Assembly (NCBI GenBank): GCA_938073895.1
Contig: CALJFB010000015.1
Coordinates: 1-64,000, forward strand
Origin: an uncultured Flavobacteriaceae bacterium
GTDB lineage: Bacteria > Bacteroidota > Bacteroidia > Flavobacteriales > Flavobacteriaceae
Reading direction: 5' to 3'
Length of the DNA: 64,000 bases
Shown here: one piece after another, positions 14,832 to 23,372 of the stretch
Numbering within the stretch: position 1 is the first letter of the stretch
Layout: the number at the start of each line of letters is the position of its first letter
Notes under the pieces: model-generated
Told to the model about the DNA's origin: nothing
Database searches by the model: none
What the model saw: the letters and a program-made list of their open reading frames with translations, nothing else
Made by a program: the position numbers and the translations under genes

Positions 14832-15517
14832 TAATTAAGATAGTTTTGTAATTCTACAATTTTAGCAGCATTGTTAAACGCGCCACCATAATACGTTGTA
14901 ACTGTCGAAGACGTATCGTCTTTTACACCTCTAGAAGATACACATAAGTGCTTTGCATCTATAATTACTGCAACGTCTTCTGTTTGTAAAATTGCTTTTA
15001 AATCTTCGGCAATTTGGTTTGTTAAACGTTCCTGTACCTGTGGACGTTTAGCGTAATACTGTACAATTCTATTTAATTTTGATATTCCAATAACCTTTCC
15101 AGAGGAAATATATGCTACGTGAGCTCTACCAATAATTGGTACAAAATGATGTTCGCAATTAGAATAAAACGTAATGTTTTTTTCTACAAGCATCTGATTG
15201 TAATTGTATTTATTGTCAAATAAAGCAATTTTTGGCTTATTTTTAGGGTTTAATCCAGAAAATATTTCATCAATGTACATTTTAGCCACTCTTTTTGGCG
15301 TACCTTTTAATGAATCGTCTGTTAAATCTAATCCAATTACATTCATTATATCCTCAAACAATAGAGCAATTTTTTCTTTTTTTTCTTCATCTGAAACTTT
15401 AAAAGCATCTGCTCTTAAAGGTGTCTGCAAACCTGTGTAAAGATGATCGTCTCCAATTTCTTCTGTATTAAAGTCCTTAAGACTATTGTCGTTTACCAAT
15501 GTTTGTTTGTTTTTCAT
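14831..15517 (-). CDS. folE: GTP cyclohydrolase I
   Basis: A 228-residue enzyme converting GTP to 7,8-dihydroneopterin triphosphate, the first step to folate and pterins. The zinc and catalytic residues are visible in SNCEHHFVPIIGRAHVAYI and HLCVSSRGVKD, and QERLTNQIAEDL is in place. I chose the ATG at 15517; an upstream TTG at 15559 would add 14 residues unlike the family N-terminus. Its place among four photolyase-family genes makes sense because many of these enzymes use methenyltetrahydrofolate as an antenna, so folE may supply that pterin. The 79-residue gene follows with a one-base overlap. Confidence 0.94.
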   Translation of the reverse strand: MKNKQTLVNDNSLKDFNTEEIGDDHLYTGLQTPLRADAFKVSDEEKKEKIALLFEDIMNVIGLDLTDDSLKGTPKRVAKMYIDEIFSGLNPKNKPKIALFDNKYNYNQMLVEKNITFYSNCEHHFVPIIGRAHVAYISSGKVIGISKLNRIVQYYAKRPQVQERLTNQIAEDLKAILQTEDVAVIIDAKHLCVSSRGVKDDTSSTVTTYYGGAFNNAAKIVELQNYLN

Positions 15518-15577
15518 GTAACTCTTTTTAATTGCTGTCCAATAACTTAATAAAGGCAAAGCAGATTTTATAAATAC

Positions 15578-15856
15578 CTAACGTTTAGATATTTTGTTGT
15601 GTGTAATTTGTCTTTGTCTGGTACATTTAAATCTACCATCTTCAAATTCACGTTTTTTACTATGTTTAGTAGCTCTTCCTTGTACTCTTTTGCGCCACAT
15701 TCTAAAACTGCTAGGTTTCATTTCTTTGCGCATTAGTTCAATAACTTCTTGTTCTTTAATTCCAAATTGAAATGTAATAGCATCAAAAGGTGTTCTGTCT
15801 TCCCAAGCCATTTCTATAATTCTATCTGTTTGTTCTATGCTAAAAATTTTATTCAA
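15578..15856 (-). CDS. TIGR03643 family protein
   Basis: A 92-residue protein matching the TIGR03643 family, found mostly in marine bacteria and of unknown function. Recognisable parts are DRIIEMAWEDRTPFDAI (about 11-27), the EQEVIELMRKEMKPSSFRMWRKR stretch and a strongly basic C-terminal tail. It has a helix-turn-helix-like start followed by positive charge, so nucleic-acid binding is possible. It overlaps the preceding 143-residue gene by 8 bases and is 60 bases upstream of folE, so it belongs to the same operon. Confidence 0.88.
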   Translation of the reverse strand: MNKIFSIEQTDRIIEMAWEDRTPFDAITFQFGIKEQEVIELMRKEMKPSSFRMWRKRVQGRATKHSKKREFEDGRFKCTRQRQITHNKISKR

Positions 15857-16280
15857 GATTTGTAAAATTATATTGTTTGTCGTATTCTACTTTTATGTGT
15901 GTTAATTTATCAAAAAACGCTTTATTTTCTTTAAATGTTTTGTTGTTTTTAAAGTTTACAAATCGTCCGTTTGCGTGAATACTTGTTCCATCTGTTTTGT
16001 AAATAACTAATTGGTATAAAGGTATTACCCAGGCAAAGTTTTTTTGTCCTTTTGTAATATGAACTATTATTCCATTAGGTCTTAGCTCTATATTACCATA
16101 ATTTACATCAGCTATTTTATTAATTACAGACGCTAAATTAGGGCTAACTTTATCTATTACCATTCTTTTGGAGCCAATTCCTTTTAATTTAATAGATTGA
16201 AAAAAAGTGTAAGCTTTTCCTACTTTATTATCTATTAAATTATTGTTCTCTTTATTAAAATGTGTTGTATTTAAAAGCAC
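15849..16280 (-). CDS. Conserved protein of unknown function in the photolyase block
   Basis: A 143-residue soluble protein with no cysteines and no signal peptide or membrane helix. The middle is beta-rich (IELRPNGIIVHITKG, then FAWVIPLYQLVIYKTDG), somewhat like small PH- or SRPBCC-unlike beta domains; I do not recognise a family. It is the first gene of the run toward folE and overlaps the TIGR03643 gene by 8 bases. A -7-like element and two palindromes sit directly upstream (16300-16354), so it probably heads a regulated transcript. Confidence 0.72.
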   Translation of the reverse strand: MLLNTTHFNKENNNLIDNKVGKAYTFFQSIKLKGIGSKRMVIDKVSPNLASVINKIADVNYGNIELRPNGIIVHITKGQKNFAWVIPLYQLVIYKTDGTSIHANGRFVNFKNNKTFKENKAFFDKLTHIKVEYDKQYNFTNLE

Positions 16281-16299
16281 TCCTATTTTTTTTGTTTAT

Positions 16300-16354
16300 C
16301 AAATATACATTATGTTTAAACATTAATAAATAGTGTTAAACAAAATTTAACACT
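16300..16354 (-). promoter_or_regulatory. Promoter with two palindromes before the folE-side operon
   Basis: On the minus strand TATATTTG (16307-16300) fits the Bacteroidota -7 element, 20 bases before the ATG at 16280. A 12-base perfect palindrome (ATGTTTAAACAT, 16312-16323) lies just upstream within the -33/-7 spacer, and a second inverted repeat with 9-base arms (16332-16340 and 16346-16354, 5-base spacer) covers or precedes the -33 region. The layout resembles repressor operators. The regulator is unknown; the TetR-type protein at 24782-25438 is a candidate by position only. Confidence 0.5.
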
Positions 16355-16407
16355 TAATTATACTATTTAATTAAATGCAATTATTAAACTTTAGTAGTTA
16401 TAAGGCT

Positions 16408-17883
16408 TTAGCTTGAAGTTCTATTACTAAATGTATGTCTAGATAAAATTCTGTAGGCTTCTTTTTTTACTAGCGGTTTGTCTTTGTAAGACCAAAGAGA
16501 ATCGCTAGCAAATTTGCGCGATTTTTTTTCGTTTATTATTGGAAATGGATAATCTTTACCTAATTCGAAACCAGATAATTGTTGATCAAAGTAACTCATT
16601 TTTGAAGGTTCGTGTATGCTTGCTGCATCTAGATTTGCTAACTCTGGAACCCATTTTTTTATAAATATGCCTTCTGGATCGTGTTCTACACTATTTTTAA
16701 TTGGATTATATATGCGTAACATATTTATGCCAGTTTCTCCAGCTTGCATTTGTATTTGCGGATAATGTATGCCTGGTTCAAAATCTAAAAATAGAGATGC
16801 TAAATGGTTGCTTAAATCCTGCCAAGGTTGCCAAAGATTATGCGTAAAGAAAGAAACGACTAAAGCACGCATTCTAAAATTTAAATAACCAGTTTGATTT
16901 AAACAACGCATACATGCATCTACCAAAGGAAAACCTGTTTGTCCGTTTTTCCAGGCGTTTTGAAACTCTAAGTTAATTGGTTTATCTAAATCATGATAGC
17001 CTATATTTACACTTTTAAACTCCATTTTATGTTCCATTTCGAACTTTTGAATAAAATGAGCTTGCCAACGTAATCTAGATATAAACCCATTTAAAGGTCT
17101 TTTATATATTGTAGTTTCTTTTAAAGTATACGCTGCATTAATAACTTCTTTAATAGATAAATTTCCCCATGCTATGTAGGGCGAAATTCTACCACAGCTT
17201 TTTCTTGCTAATTCTGGCTTACTTATATGGCTGCTGTATTTTTTAAAGCGTCCATTAAAAAAACTATTTAGATATTTTAATCCAGTAGTTCTTCCGCCTT
17301 TTTGAAAATTTGTAGAAATTTCTGTTTCTAAAGCTATTGTTTCAAAATATATCTCTAGGTTTTTAATAATAATAAGATCTAAAAGTTGATTTGATTTTGG
17401 TTGAAATTTAAACTCAGGTGTGTTCATAAAAATTTCCCAATCTTTTACCCAATTAGTTCTATTTTTTAAACCTCTTTTTATAGCGTTATTTAGGTTTTCG
17501 GACCATAAAATGGAATTTGTTTTACAGTAAGTCTTTAATTTTAAATCTCTTTTAAATGTTGAATTTATTCCTGTTTCTTGATGCGAAAATATATGTGTAA
17601 TAGTGTAAAACCGTTGTAACGTTTCTAGGGTTGAAATTATATTGTTTTTAATAACTAAAACCTTTGTAGAATAGGGCAGAAGTTGTTTGTTTATGTCTTC
17701 TAAAGATTGTTTTACAAAATCCCAATGTCTTTTACTATAATGCAAATCGTCTAAAAGAAAGTCTTCAAAAAGATATATAAATAGAGTTTTTGTACCAGAT
17801 TTTAAAGCATTAAAAATGGCTTCGTTATCGTGTAAGCGTAAATCGCGTTTAAACCAGACTATATGTAAGTTTTCTTTATTAAT
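16408..17883 (-). CDS. Photolyase/cryptochrome-family flavoprotein, non-ATG start
   Basis: About 491 residues of the photolyase family. The FAD-binding domain includes [51 protein letters not shown] and a long [17 protein letters not shown] block, typical of a flavobacterial branch distinct from the CPD type at 10949. Conceptual translation upstream of the first conventional start (TTG at 17745) continues without a stop to 17925 and contains the obligatory N-terminal motif [19 protein letters not shown], so the real protein begins earlier. No in-frame ATG, GTG or TTG exists there; the best candidate is ATT at 17883 (second choice ATT at 17910). Either an unusual start or a mutated ATG is implied. 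Lesion specificity is unknown. Confidence 0.82.
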   Translation of the reverse strand: MNKENLHIVWFKRDLRLHDNEAIFNALKSGTKTLFIYLFEDFLLDDLHYSKRHWDFVKQSLEDINKQLLPYSTKVLVIKNNIISTLETLQRFYTITHIFSHQETGINSTFKRDLKLKTYCKTNSILWSENLNNAIKRGLKNRTNWVKDWEIFMNTPEFKFQPKSNQLLDLIIIKNLEIYFETIALETEISTNFQKGGRTTGLKYLNSFFNGRFKKYSSHISKPELARKSCGRISPYIAWGNLSIKEVINAAYTLKETTIYKRPLNGFISRLRWQAHFIQKFEMEHKMEFKSVNIGYHDLDKPINLEFQNAWKNGQTGFPLVDACMRCLNQTGYLNFRMRALVVSFFTHNLWQPWQDLSNHLASLFLDFEPGIHYPQIQMQAGETGINMLRIYNPIKNSVEHDPEGIFIKKWVPELANLDAASIHEPSKMSYFDQQLSGFELGKDYPFPIINEKKSRKFASDSLWSYKDKPLVKKEAYRILSRHTFSNRTSS

Positions 17884-17937
17884 TTTTTTGTTTTTATTTG
17901 TTTCTGAAATGTTTTCTATATGTCTTTATTATACGCT

Positions 17938-17957
17938 ATTGTTTCAAATTAAACAAT
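17938..17957. repeat. Inverted repeat upstream of the non-ATG photolyase gene
   Basis: Arms of 7 bases (17938-17944 and 17951-17957) with a 6-base spacer. The half-site TTGTTT/AAACAA resembles the TGTTTAA half-sites at 16312 and 25473. It lies about 55 bases before the likely start at 17883 and overlaps a near-consensus -7 element on the minus strand. An operator role is possible but the region is very AT-rich. Confidence 0.35.
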
Positions 17958-18068
17958 TTAAAAAAACGTTTTACTTTACTATAATATGTAGCTTTTATAG
18001 CTCATTATTTAAATTTATCTAGGTTGCTTAAAACGAAACATTATACTAAAATAATGAATAAAGAAACA

Positions 18069-19601
18069 CTAATAATTATCTGGATGTTCTATAATGTCTT
18101 TAGCTTTTAGCTTTATTTTATGTAAATCTTCTGGATTCATTTTATTAAGCAAACTATACATCATTTTCATTCTAAAATTATCTTGTAAATAAGCTCTTTT
18201 ATCATCTAAGAAGTTCCAATATAAACTGTTAAATGGACAAGCATTATCTGTTACTTTTTCCTTTACATTGTAACTGCAATTACTACAGTAATTTCCCATT
18301 TTATTTATATAGCTACCGCTAGAAACATATGGTTTAGTTGCTATTTTTCCTCCATCTGCAAATTGACTCATACCACGCGTGTTTGGTAATTGTACCCATT
18401 CTACAGCATCTACATAAATGCCCAAATACCAAGCGTCTACTTGGTCTGGATCAATTTGTGTAAGTAGTGCATAATTTCCGGTAACCATTAAACGTTGTAT
18501 ATGGTGTGCGTAACTATTATCTAAAGAGTTATTTATAGCTTTGCTAAGGCAATTCATTTTGGTTTTACCTGTCCAGAAAAAATCTGGTAATTTATTAGTG
18601 TTTTCTAAGTAGTTTAACGTTTTATATTCTGGCATTAAATGCCAATACATACCACGCATATACTCGCGCCAACCAATTATTTGTCTTATAAATCCTTCTA
18701 CTTGAGAGATGTTTATGTTATCTCCATGTTTGCGCCAATAATTTAAAACTGTTGTAACAATATCTTTAGGTGAAATTGCTTTTATATTCATGGCAAAAGA
18801 CAATCTAGAATGGAACAAATAAGCTTGTTCTGTATGCATTGCATCTTGATAGTCGCCAAAATGAATTAATAAATGCTCGCAAAAGTATTTTAATTGTTCT
18901 AAGGCTTGAGTTCTATTTATGGGGTAACTAAAATTATGGTCTTTTAAATTACCAATTGTTTTTATGTTCTCTTTTTTTATTAATTCTAAAATGTCCGAAA
19001 TTGGATTGTTAAAATTTTTAAAAGGTGGAATAGCATCTTTTTCGTTCCATTTATTACGATTGCTTTTATCAAAATTCCATTTTCCACCTTCTGGTTGTTT
19101 TCCTACAATTAGAATATCGTGTTTTTTTCTCATGTCACGATAGAAATTCTCCATAAGAAATTGTTTTTTTCCTTTAAAGAATTCGCTTAAATCACTTCTT
19201 TTTGTATAAAAATGTTCTGTACAATAAACTTCTGTTTTAATAGATATACTTTTAGTAAACAAGTTAAGTTGTTTATCTAATCTAAACTCGTCTGGTAATT
19301 GGTATTCAAATTTTTCTATTTGATTTTCATTAAATAGAAATTTAAGATTTTCTGTTAAATCTTGTGTGTTGTTTTTGTGGTCTAAATTAAAATAAATAAT
19401 ATTATGACCTTCAGATTCTAGCCATTTAGAGAAATTACGCATGGCACTAAAAAAACCAACTATTTTTTGAATATGATGAGTTACATAGTTTGTTTCTTGT
19501 TTCATTTCAAAAATACAATAGGTTATATTTTTGTCTTTAGTTTTGTACCAAGAATGCTTAGTGTTTAGTTGGTCTCCTAATATTAATCTTAATGTTTTCA
19601 A
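18069..19601 (-). CDS. FeS-BCP cryptochrome/photolyase (PhrB-like, probable (6-4) photolyase)
   Basis: A 510-residue member of the iron-sulfur bacterial cryptochromes and photolyases. It starts LRLILGDQLNTKHSW (4-18), the signature of this branch. Four cysteines at 351, 439, 442 and 455 match, one residue shifted, the 4Fe-4S ligands of Agrobacterium PhrB (350, 438, 441, 454). The FAD region includes GFIRQIIGWREYMRGMYW. PhrB repairs (6-4) photoproducts and uses a lumazine antenna; I infer similar chemistry. The gene lies between the CRY-DASH gene (105 bases upstream) and the second photolyase. Length is normal for the family. Confidence 0.93.
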   Translation of the reverse strand: MKTLRLILGDQLNTKHSWYKTKDKNITYCIFEMKQETNYVTHHIQKIVGFFSAMRNFSKWLESEGHNIIYFNLDHKNNTQDLTENLKFLFNENQIEKFEYQLPDEFRLDKQLNLFTKSISIKTEVYCTEHFYTKRSDLSEFFKGKKQFLMENFYRDMRKKHDILIVGKQPEGGKWNFDKSNRNKWNEKDAIPPFKNFNNPISDILELIKKENIKTIGNLKDHNFSYPINRTQALEQLKYFCEHLLIHFGDYQDAMHTEQAYLFHSRLSFAMNIKAISPKDIVTTVLNYWRKHGDNINISQVEGFIRQIIGWREYMRGMYWHLMPEYKTLNYLENTNKLPDFFWTGKTKMNCLSKAINNSLDNSYAHHIQRLMVTGNYALLTQIDPDQVDAWYLGIYVDAVEWVQLPNTRGMSQFADGGKIATKPYVSSGSYINKMGNYCSNCSYNVKEKVTDNACPFNSLYWNFLDDKRAYLQDNFRMKMMYSLLNKMNPEDLHKIKLKAKDIIEHPDNY

Positions 19602-19706
19602 ATGCGTTTATACGTTTAGTTGTTCTCTTATTTATTATGGATATTTCCAGTAATGGAAAGCTATGTTGGTCTATATTTTATTAATGTAACAGATTTTTAT
19701 TTAATT

Positions 19707-21020
19707 TTAAAAAAGTGTTTCTTGTAACCATAATTTTTGGTATTTCCCATTGCTATCATAGCGATCTGCCTGTAGTTTTACATTAAACGTTCTGTTTCTT
19801 GGATCGTTACCAACACCAGAAACATACATCCAATTTCCGTAATTACTATGTACATCGTAATCTATAAGTAAACTTTCAAAATAGCTTGCGCCAATACGCC
19901 AATCTAATTCTAGATTTTTAGCAAAATAGCTTGCTACATTTTGTCTGCCACGATTACTCATAAAACCTGTATGTTTTAATTCTAACATATTAGCATTTAC
20001 AAACGGTTCTTTGGTTTGCCCATTAATCCACTTATTTATTTCTAATTGGTTTATTTTCCAATCGTAATTTTTTTGTAAAATGCCACCAATTTTAAATAGC
20101 TTATTATTGTGTTTAAGCGATATATATTTGAAATAATCGCGCCAAATTAATTCGAAAATTAACCAATAAGTCGATTCGTTTTTAAAATGAATTTTCTCAA
20201 ATTCTTTAATTTTCCAATAAATAGTTTTAGCCGAAATGCTTCCATTAGCTAACCAACACGAGAATTTTGAACTGTAATCTGTACCAATTAATCCGTTTCT
20301 TGTTTTTTTGTAAAAGCCAAGTTTCTTAGTTTCAAAAAAATAATTTTCTAAACGTTTTAAAGCTTCATTTTCTCCACCTTTAAAGGGAAATGCAGTTTTT
20401 GTAGAAGGTGTAATTTCTTCTAAACCTAAATAGTTAAGTGTTGGTGTTTTGGTTGTATTATTTACTAAATTAGTTTTGGGTAAAACAACTTCTAATTTAG
20501 TTATAGTTCTAATTCTTGATTCTTTTTCGCATTTTTTTCTGAATTCTGTAAATACGCGTGGAATGTCTTGAAATTGGTAAGGAATATCTTCTGGATGAAA
20601 TAGGAACTGATCATATGTTTCAATAAAATCAATATTTTGAGGTAAAACAGATTTAGCTTCTAATATACTATTTGCTTCTTCTTGTGTCCATTCGGACTGA
20701 TAAAACACAGCATTAAAGTTATGCGTTTTGTATAAACTATTTATTGCTTGTGCGGTATTCTTATTGTAAATAAATAAAGAGATATTTAGGGTTTCTAAGT
20801 TAGCTTTAAGTTCTTGGACCGTTTCTATTAGAAATTGTGCTCTATATTTATCTGTTTTCTTAAATCCGTATTTATTTGTACTAAATTGTTTAGGATCGAA
20901 TACATATATGGCAATTACATTATTGCTAGACGCTATAGCATTTAAAAGCGATTTGTTATCGTTTACACGTAAATCGTTTTTAAACCATACTAAGCTTGTT
21001 TTATTTTGTTTCTTCTGCAT
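19707..21020 (-). CDS. DASH-family cryptochrome
   Basis: A 437-residue flavoprotein of the CRY-DASH branch, which repairs dimers in single-stranded DNA and may sense blue light. The N-terminal [18 protein letters not shown] begins the antenna domain. The diagnostic C-terminal stretch [20 protein letters not shown] (with [12 protein letters not shown]) is present, as are [18 protein letters not shown] and the [16 protein letters not shown] block. Length fits the family without the plant-type extension. The upstream DUF2256 gene overlaps its first 31 bases, indicating translational coupling. Confidence 0.95.
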   Translation of the reverse strand: MQKKQNKTSLVWFKNDLRVNDNKSLLNAIASSNNVIAIYVFDPKQFSTNKYGFKKTDKYRAQFLIETVQELKANLETLNISLFIYNKNTAQAINSLYKTHNFNAVFYQSEWTQEEANSILEAKSVLPQNIDFIETYDQFLFHPEDIPYQFQDIPRVFTEFRKKCEKESRIRTITKLEVVLPKTNLVNNTTKTPTLNYLGLEEITPSTKTAFPFKGGENEALKRLENYFFETKKLGFYKKTRNGLIGTDYSSKFSCWLANGSISAKTIYWKIKEFEKIHFKNESTYWLIFELIWRDYFKYISLKHNNKLFKIGGILQKNYDWKINQLEINKWINGQTKEPFVNANMLELKHTGFMSNRGRQNVASYFAKNLELDWRIGASYFESLLIDYDVHSNYGNWMYVSGVGNDPRNRTFNVKLQADRYDSNGKYQKLWLQETLF

Positions 21021-21130
21021 TTTTCGCTACAATATTTTACGTTTTCCCAGTTTTTCTCCCATTTTTTTCGCCAAGTAAAAGGAAGTTTACATGTTTGGCA
21101 GATTTTTGTTGGAAGATGTTGTTTTTTCAA
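20990..21130 (-). CDS. DUF2256 zinc-ribbon protein (46 residues)
   Basis: A small gene that overlaps the start of the CRY-DASH gene by 31 bases in another frame. It starts with TTG at 21130 and stops with TAG at 20990-20992. The translation has the DUF2256 layout: [20 protein letters not shown] followed by [19 protein letters not shown], with cysteines at 11, 14, 34 and 38 for one zinc ion and the invariant tryptophans. DUF2256 proteins are commonly encoded beside photolyases; their function is unknown. The strong pattern match makes it credible despite its length. Confidence 0.88.
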   Translation of the reverse strand: MKKQHLPTKICQTCKLPFTWRKKWEKNWENVKYCSEKCRRNKIKQA

Positions 21131-21260
21131 ATTAAGTTTCTTTTGTTATAGGTAAAATTAAATTTTATATAATCTTTATTTTTTACTATTGTATAAATTA
21201 TGATAAACGAATTAACGTGCTTTTAAATTATAACTTAAGGTCTCAAATTTAATTTTAAAA

Positions 21261-22688
21261 CTATTTTGCGTTGGCTATTTTTTTTATCATTCCATTAAAT
21301 ATAAAACCATGAAAAGGTACAACACTATACCAATATAATCTACCAGCTAATCCTTTTGGTCTAAACGTTGCACGTTGATAAACTTTGCCTTTTACAACTT
21401 TAAATTCAAGCCAAGCTTCTCCTGGTAATTTCATTTCTGCAAAAAGAATTAATCTTTTTTGTTCTTTATCTGCTACTAAAACACGCCAAAAATCTAAGGC
21501 GTCTCCTGTTTTTAATTCAGTTTTATTTGTTCGTCCTCTACGTAAGCCAATACCACCAAATAATTTGTCTATATAGCCTCTAAACTTCCATAATATTGTG
21601 CCATAATACCAGCCGTTTTCTCCTCCAATTGCCCATATTTTTTCTAAGGTTTTTTCTTCATCTAAAACCTTTAACTCTTTAATATCTTTAAAACAGCCAT
21701 ATTTTGGAACCTTTAAATATTTTGTAGATGCTTGTTTGTTGTTTGTACCGTTTATAAACGCGTCTTTCCAACTAGATGTTATACTGTTAGTTTCAATCTT
21801 TACAAAAGCAAGTTCTATGGCGCTTTTATAATTCATGGGTTCTACGTCTAAAATGGTATTAATTTTACTTTTTATACCAATAATTTCTATGCCCATGCTA
21901 TTAACTAAAGATGCAGCTAATTTGTAAGATGTAGAGGTTACAAAATATAGCCAGTAACTAGATAGTTTTGGTGTCATAACAGGAACTGTTAAGATATAGC
22001 GTTTTAGTTTGCGGACTTCAGAGAATTTTAAAAGCATTTGCTTATACGTCAAAATTTCTGGGCCAAAAATATCGTGAGACGTGTTAAATAATTCTTTTTT
22101 ATTTAAGGCTTTGGTTAAAAAAGCTAAAACATCTCTTACGCTTATAGGTTGCGTTTTTGTGTCTAGCCATTTTGGGGCAACCATTACAGGAAGTTTTTCT
22201 ACTAAATCTCTAATAATTTCGAAACTTGCGCTTCCAGATCCTACTATTATTCCAGCTTTAAATACTGTTAATCCATAAATTTTAGACTGCAATGTATGTT
22301 CTACATTTTTTCGAGATAATAAGTGTTTAGATAATTTTGTATCGTTTGTAATGCCGCTTAAATAAATAACTTGTTTTGTTTGCGTCGTTTCAATATACTT
22401 TTTAAAATTAACAGCGCAATCTTCTTCCATTTTGTGAAATTGATCAATGGAATTTGACATAGAATGTATTAAATAATAAGCTATATCTATATCTTTAGGA
22501 ATATTTTTTAATGTATCTGGTTTTAAAAAATCGGCTTCTACAACTTGAATTTTATCTTCTTCGGCGTATTTTTTTTGAGTTCTTAGTTTTCCTCTAACAG
22601 TACAAACAATGGTATGACCTTGCTCTAAAAGAATTGGAATTATTCTTTTACCAATGTAGCCTGTTGCGCCTGTTATTAGAATTTTCAT
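21261..22688 (-). CDS. NAD(P)-binding epimerase-like protein with DUF2867 domain
   Basis: A 475-residue two-domain protein. Residues about 1-290 are an extended SDR/NmrA-like Rossmann domain (GATGYIG at 7-13, YYLIHSMS near 71-78). Residues about 320-470 are DUF2867, with WAIGGENGWYYGTILWKFRG and the LRRGRTN and PGEAWLEF blocks. The fusion is common in marine bacteria, often near photolyases. The reaction is unknown; redox chemistry on a lipid or pigment is possible. It is 53 bases downstream of the flavin reductase and upstream of DUF2256/CRY-DASH, so it is probably part of the same unit. Confidence 0.9.
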   Translation of the reverse strand: MKILITGATGYIGKRIIPILLEQGHTIVCTVRGKLRTQKKYAEEDKIQVVEADFLKPDTLKNIPKDIDIAYYLIHSMSNSIDQFHKMEEDCAVNFKKYIETTQTKQVIYLSGITNDTKLSKHLLSRKNVEHTLQSKIYGLTVFKAGIIVGSGSASFEIIRDLVEKLPVMVAPKWLDTKTQPISVRDVLAFLTKALNKKELFNTSHDIFGPEILTYKQMLLKFSEVRKLKRYILTVPVMTPKLSSYWLYFVTSTSYKLAASLVNSMGIEIIGIKSKINTILDVEPMNYKSAIELAFVKIETNSITSSWKDAFINGTNNKQASTKYLKVPKYGCFKDIKELKVLDEEKTLEKIWAIGGENGWYYGTILWKFRGYIDKLFGGIGLRRGRTNKTELKTGDALDFWRVLVADKEQKRLILFAEMKLPGEAWLEFKVVKGKVYQRATFRPKGLAGRLYWYSVVPFHGFIFNGMIKKIANAK

Positions 22689-22741
22689 AGTTACAATTCT
22701 GTGTTGCCATTTATTATTTATTAGATAATAATTGGTAACCT

Positions 22742-23371
22742 TTAATGCTCAATGTTAATTGATTTTGGTCTTTGGTAATCTAAACGTTTTTCTATTTTAG
22801 GAAGTGCGTAAGTATCCAGACCAATTATAGTTGCAACATCTGCTTTACTAAGATTTATTAATCCGTCTTTTTCTATAATATCTTTATTAACGTGTATGTG
22901 CTGAATTTCGCCAATTACTAGAATAGTTCCATTTTCTTTAATTGGATATTCTGTAACGTATTTCATTTCTAGTTGTACCGGAGCATCTTTTACAAATGGC
23001 GCTATGCAATTTTCTTTTACTTCTGATTTTAGGCCAGTCATATCAAATTCTGAAGTGTTTTCATTATAAGCAGCAGATGTATGATGCGCGTCTTCTATAA
23101 TAGATTTATGAATGTGGTTTATGGTATAGATGCCTGTTTCTTTAATATTATTATAGGTATGTCTAATTACAGTTGTTGGTCTGCAAAAAAAGCCTAGTAA
23201 TGGTGGATTGCTTCCAATATGTGTAACAGAACTAAATACGGCTACATTTTGCTGACCAGTTTTAGAACTTGTTCCAATTAGATTAGCACTTTTAAAACCA
23301 GACGAACTATTAATTAAATTTATTTTATAAAAACGTTCTAATGTTTCAAAATCTGCCTTAGAAAAAGTCAT
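22742..23371 (-). CDS. Flavin reductase family protein (FMN-binding split barrel)
   Basis: A 209-residue protein of the flavin-reductase-like split-barrel family, which binds FMN and reduces it or related flavins with NAD(P)H. The pattern NVAVFSSVTHIGSNPPLLGFF (about 42-62), then YTINHIHKS, matches the family. No signal peptide is seen. The start lies one base after the ABC1-kinase-like stop region, so the two are one operon. A reduced-flavin supply for the flavoproteins of this block is a reasonable inference, not a demonstration. Confidence 0.9.
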   Translation of the reverse strand: MTFSKADFETLERFYKINLINSSSGFKSANLIGTSSKTGQQNVAVFSSVTHIGSNPPLLGFFCRPTTVIRHTYNNIKETGIYTINHIHKSIIEDAHHTSAAYNENTSEFDMTGLKSEVKENCIAPFVKDAPVQLEMKYVTEYPIKENGTILVIGEIQHIHVNKDIIEKDGLINLSKADVATIIGLDTYALPKIEKRLDYQRPKSINIEH

Positions 23372-23372
23372 A

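Noticed and set aside
16408-17745. Taking the TTG at 17745 as the start of the second photolyase
   Set aside because: It would remove the conserved N-terminal [13 protein letters not shown] motif, which is open in frame upstream.
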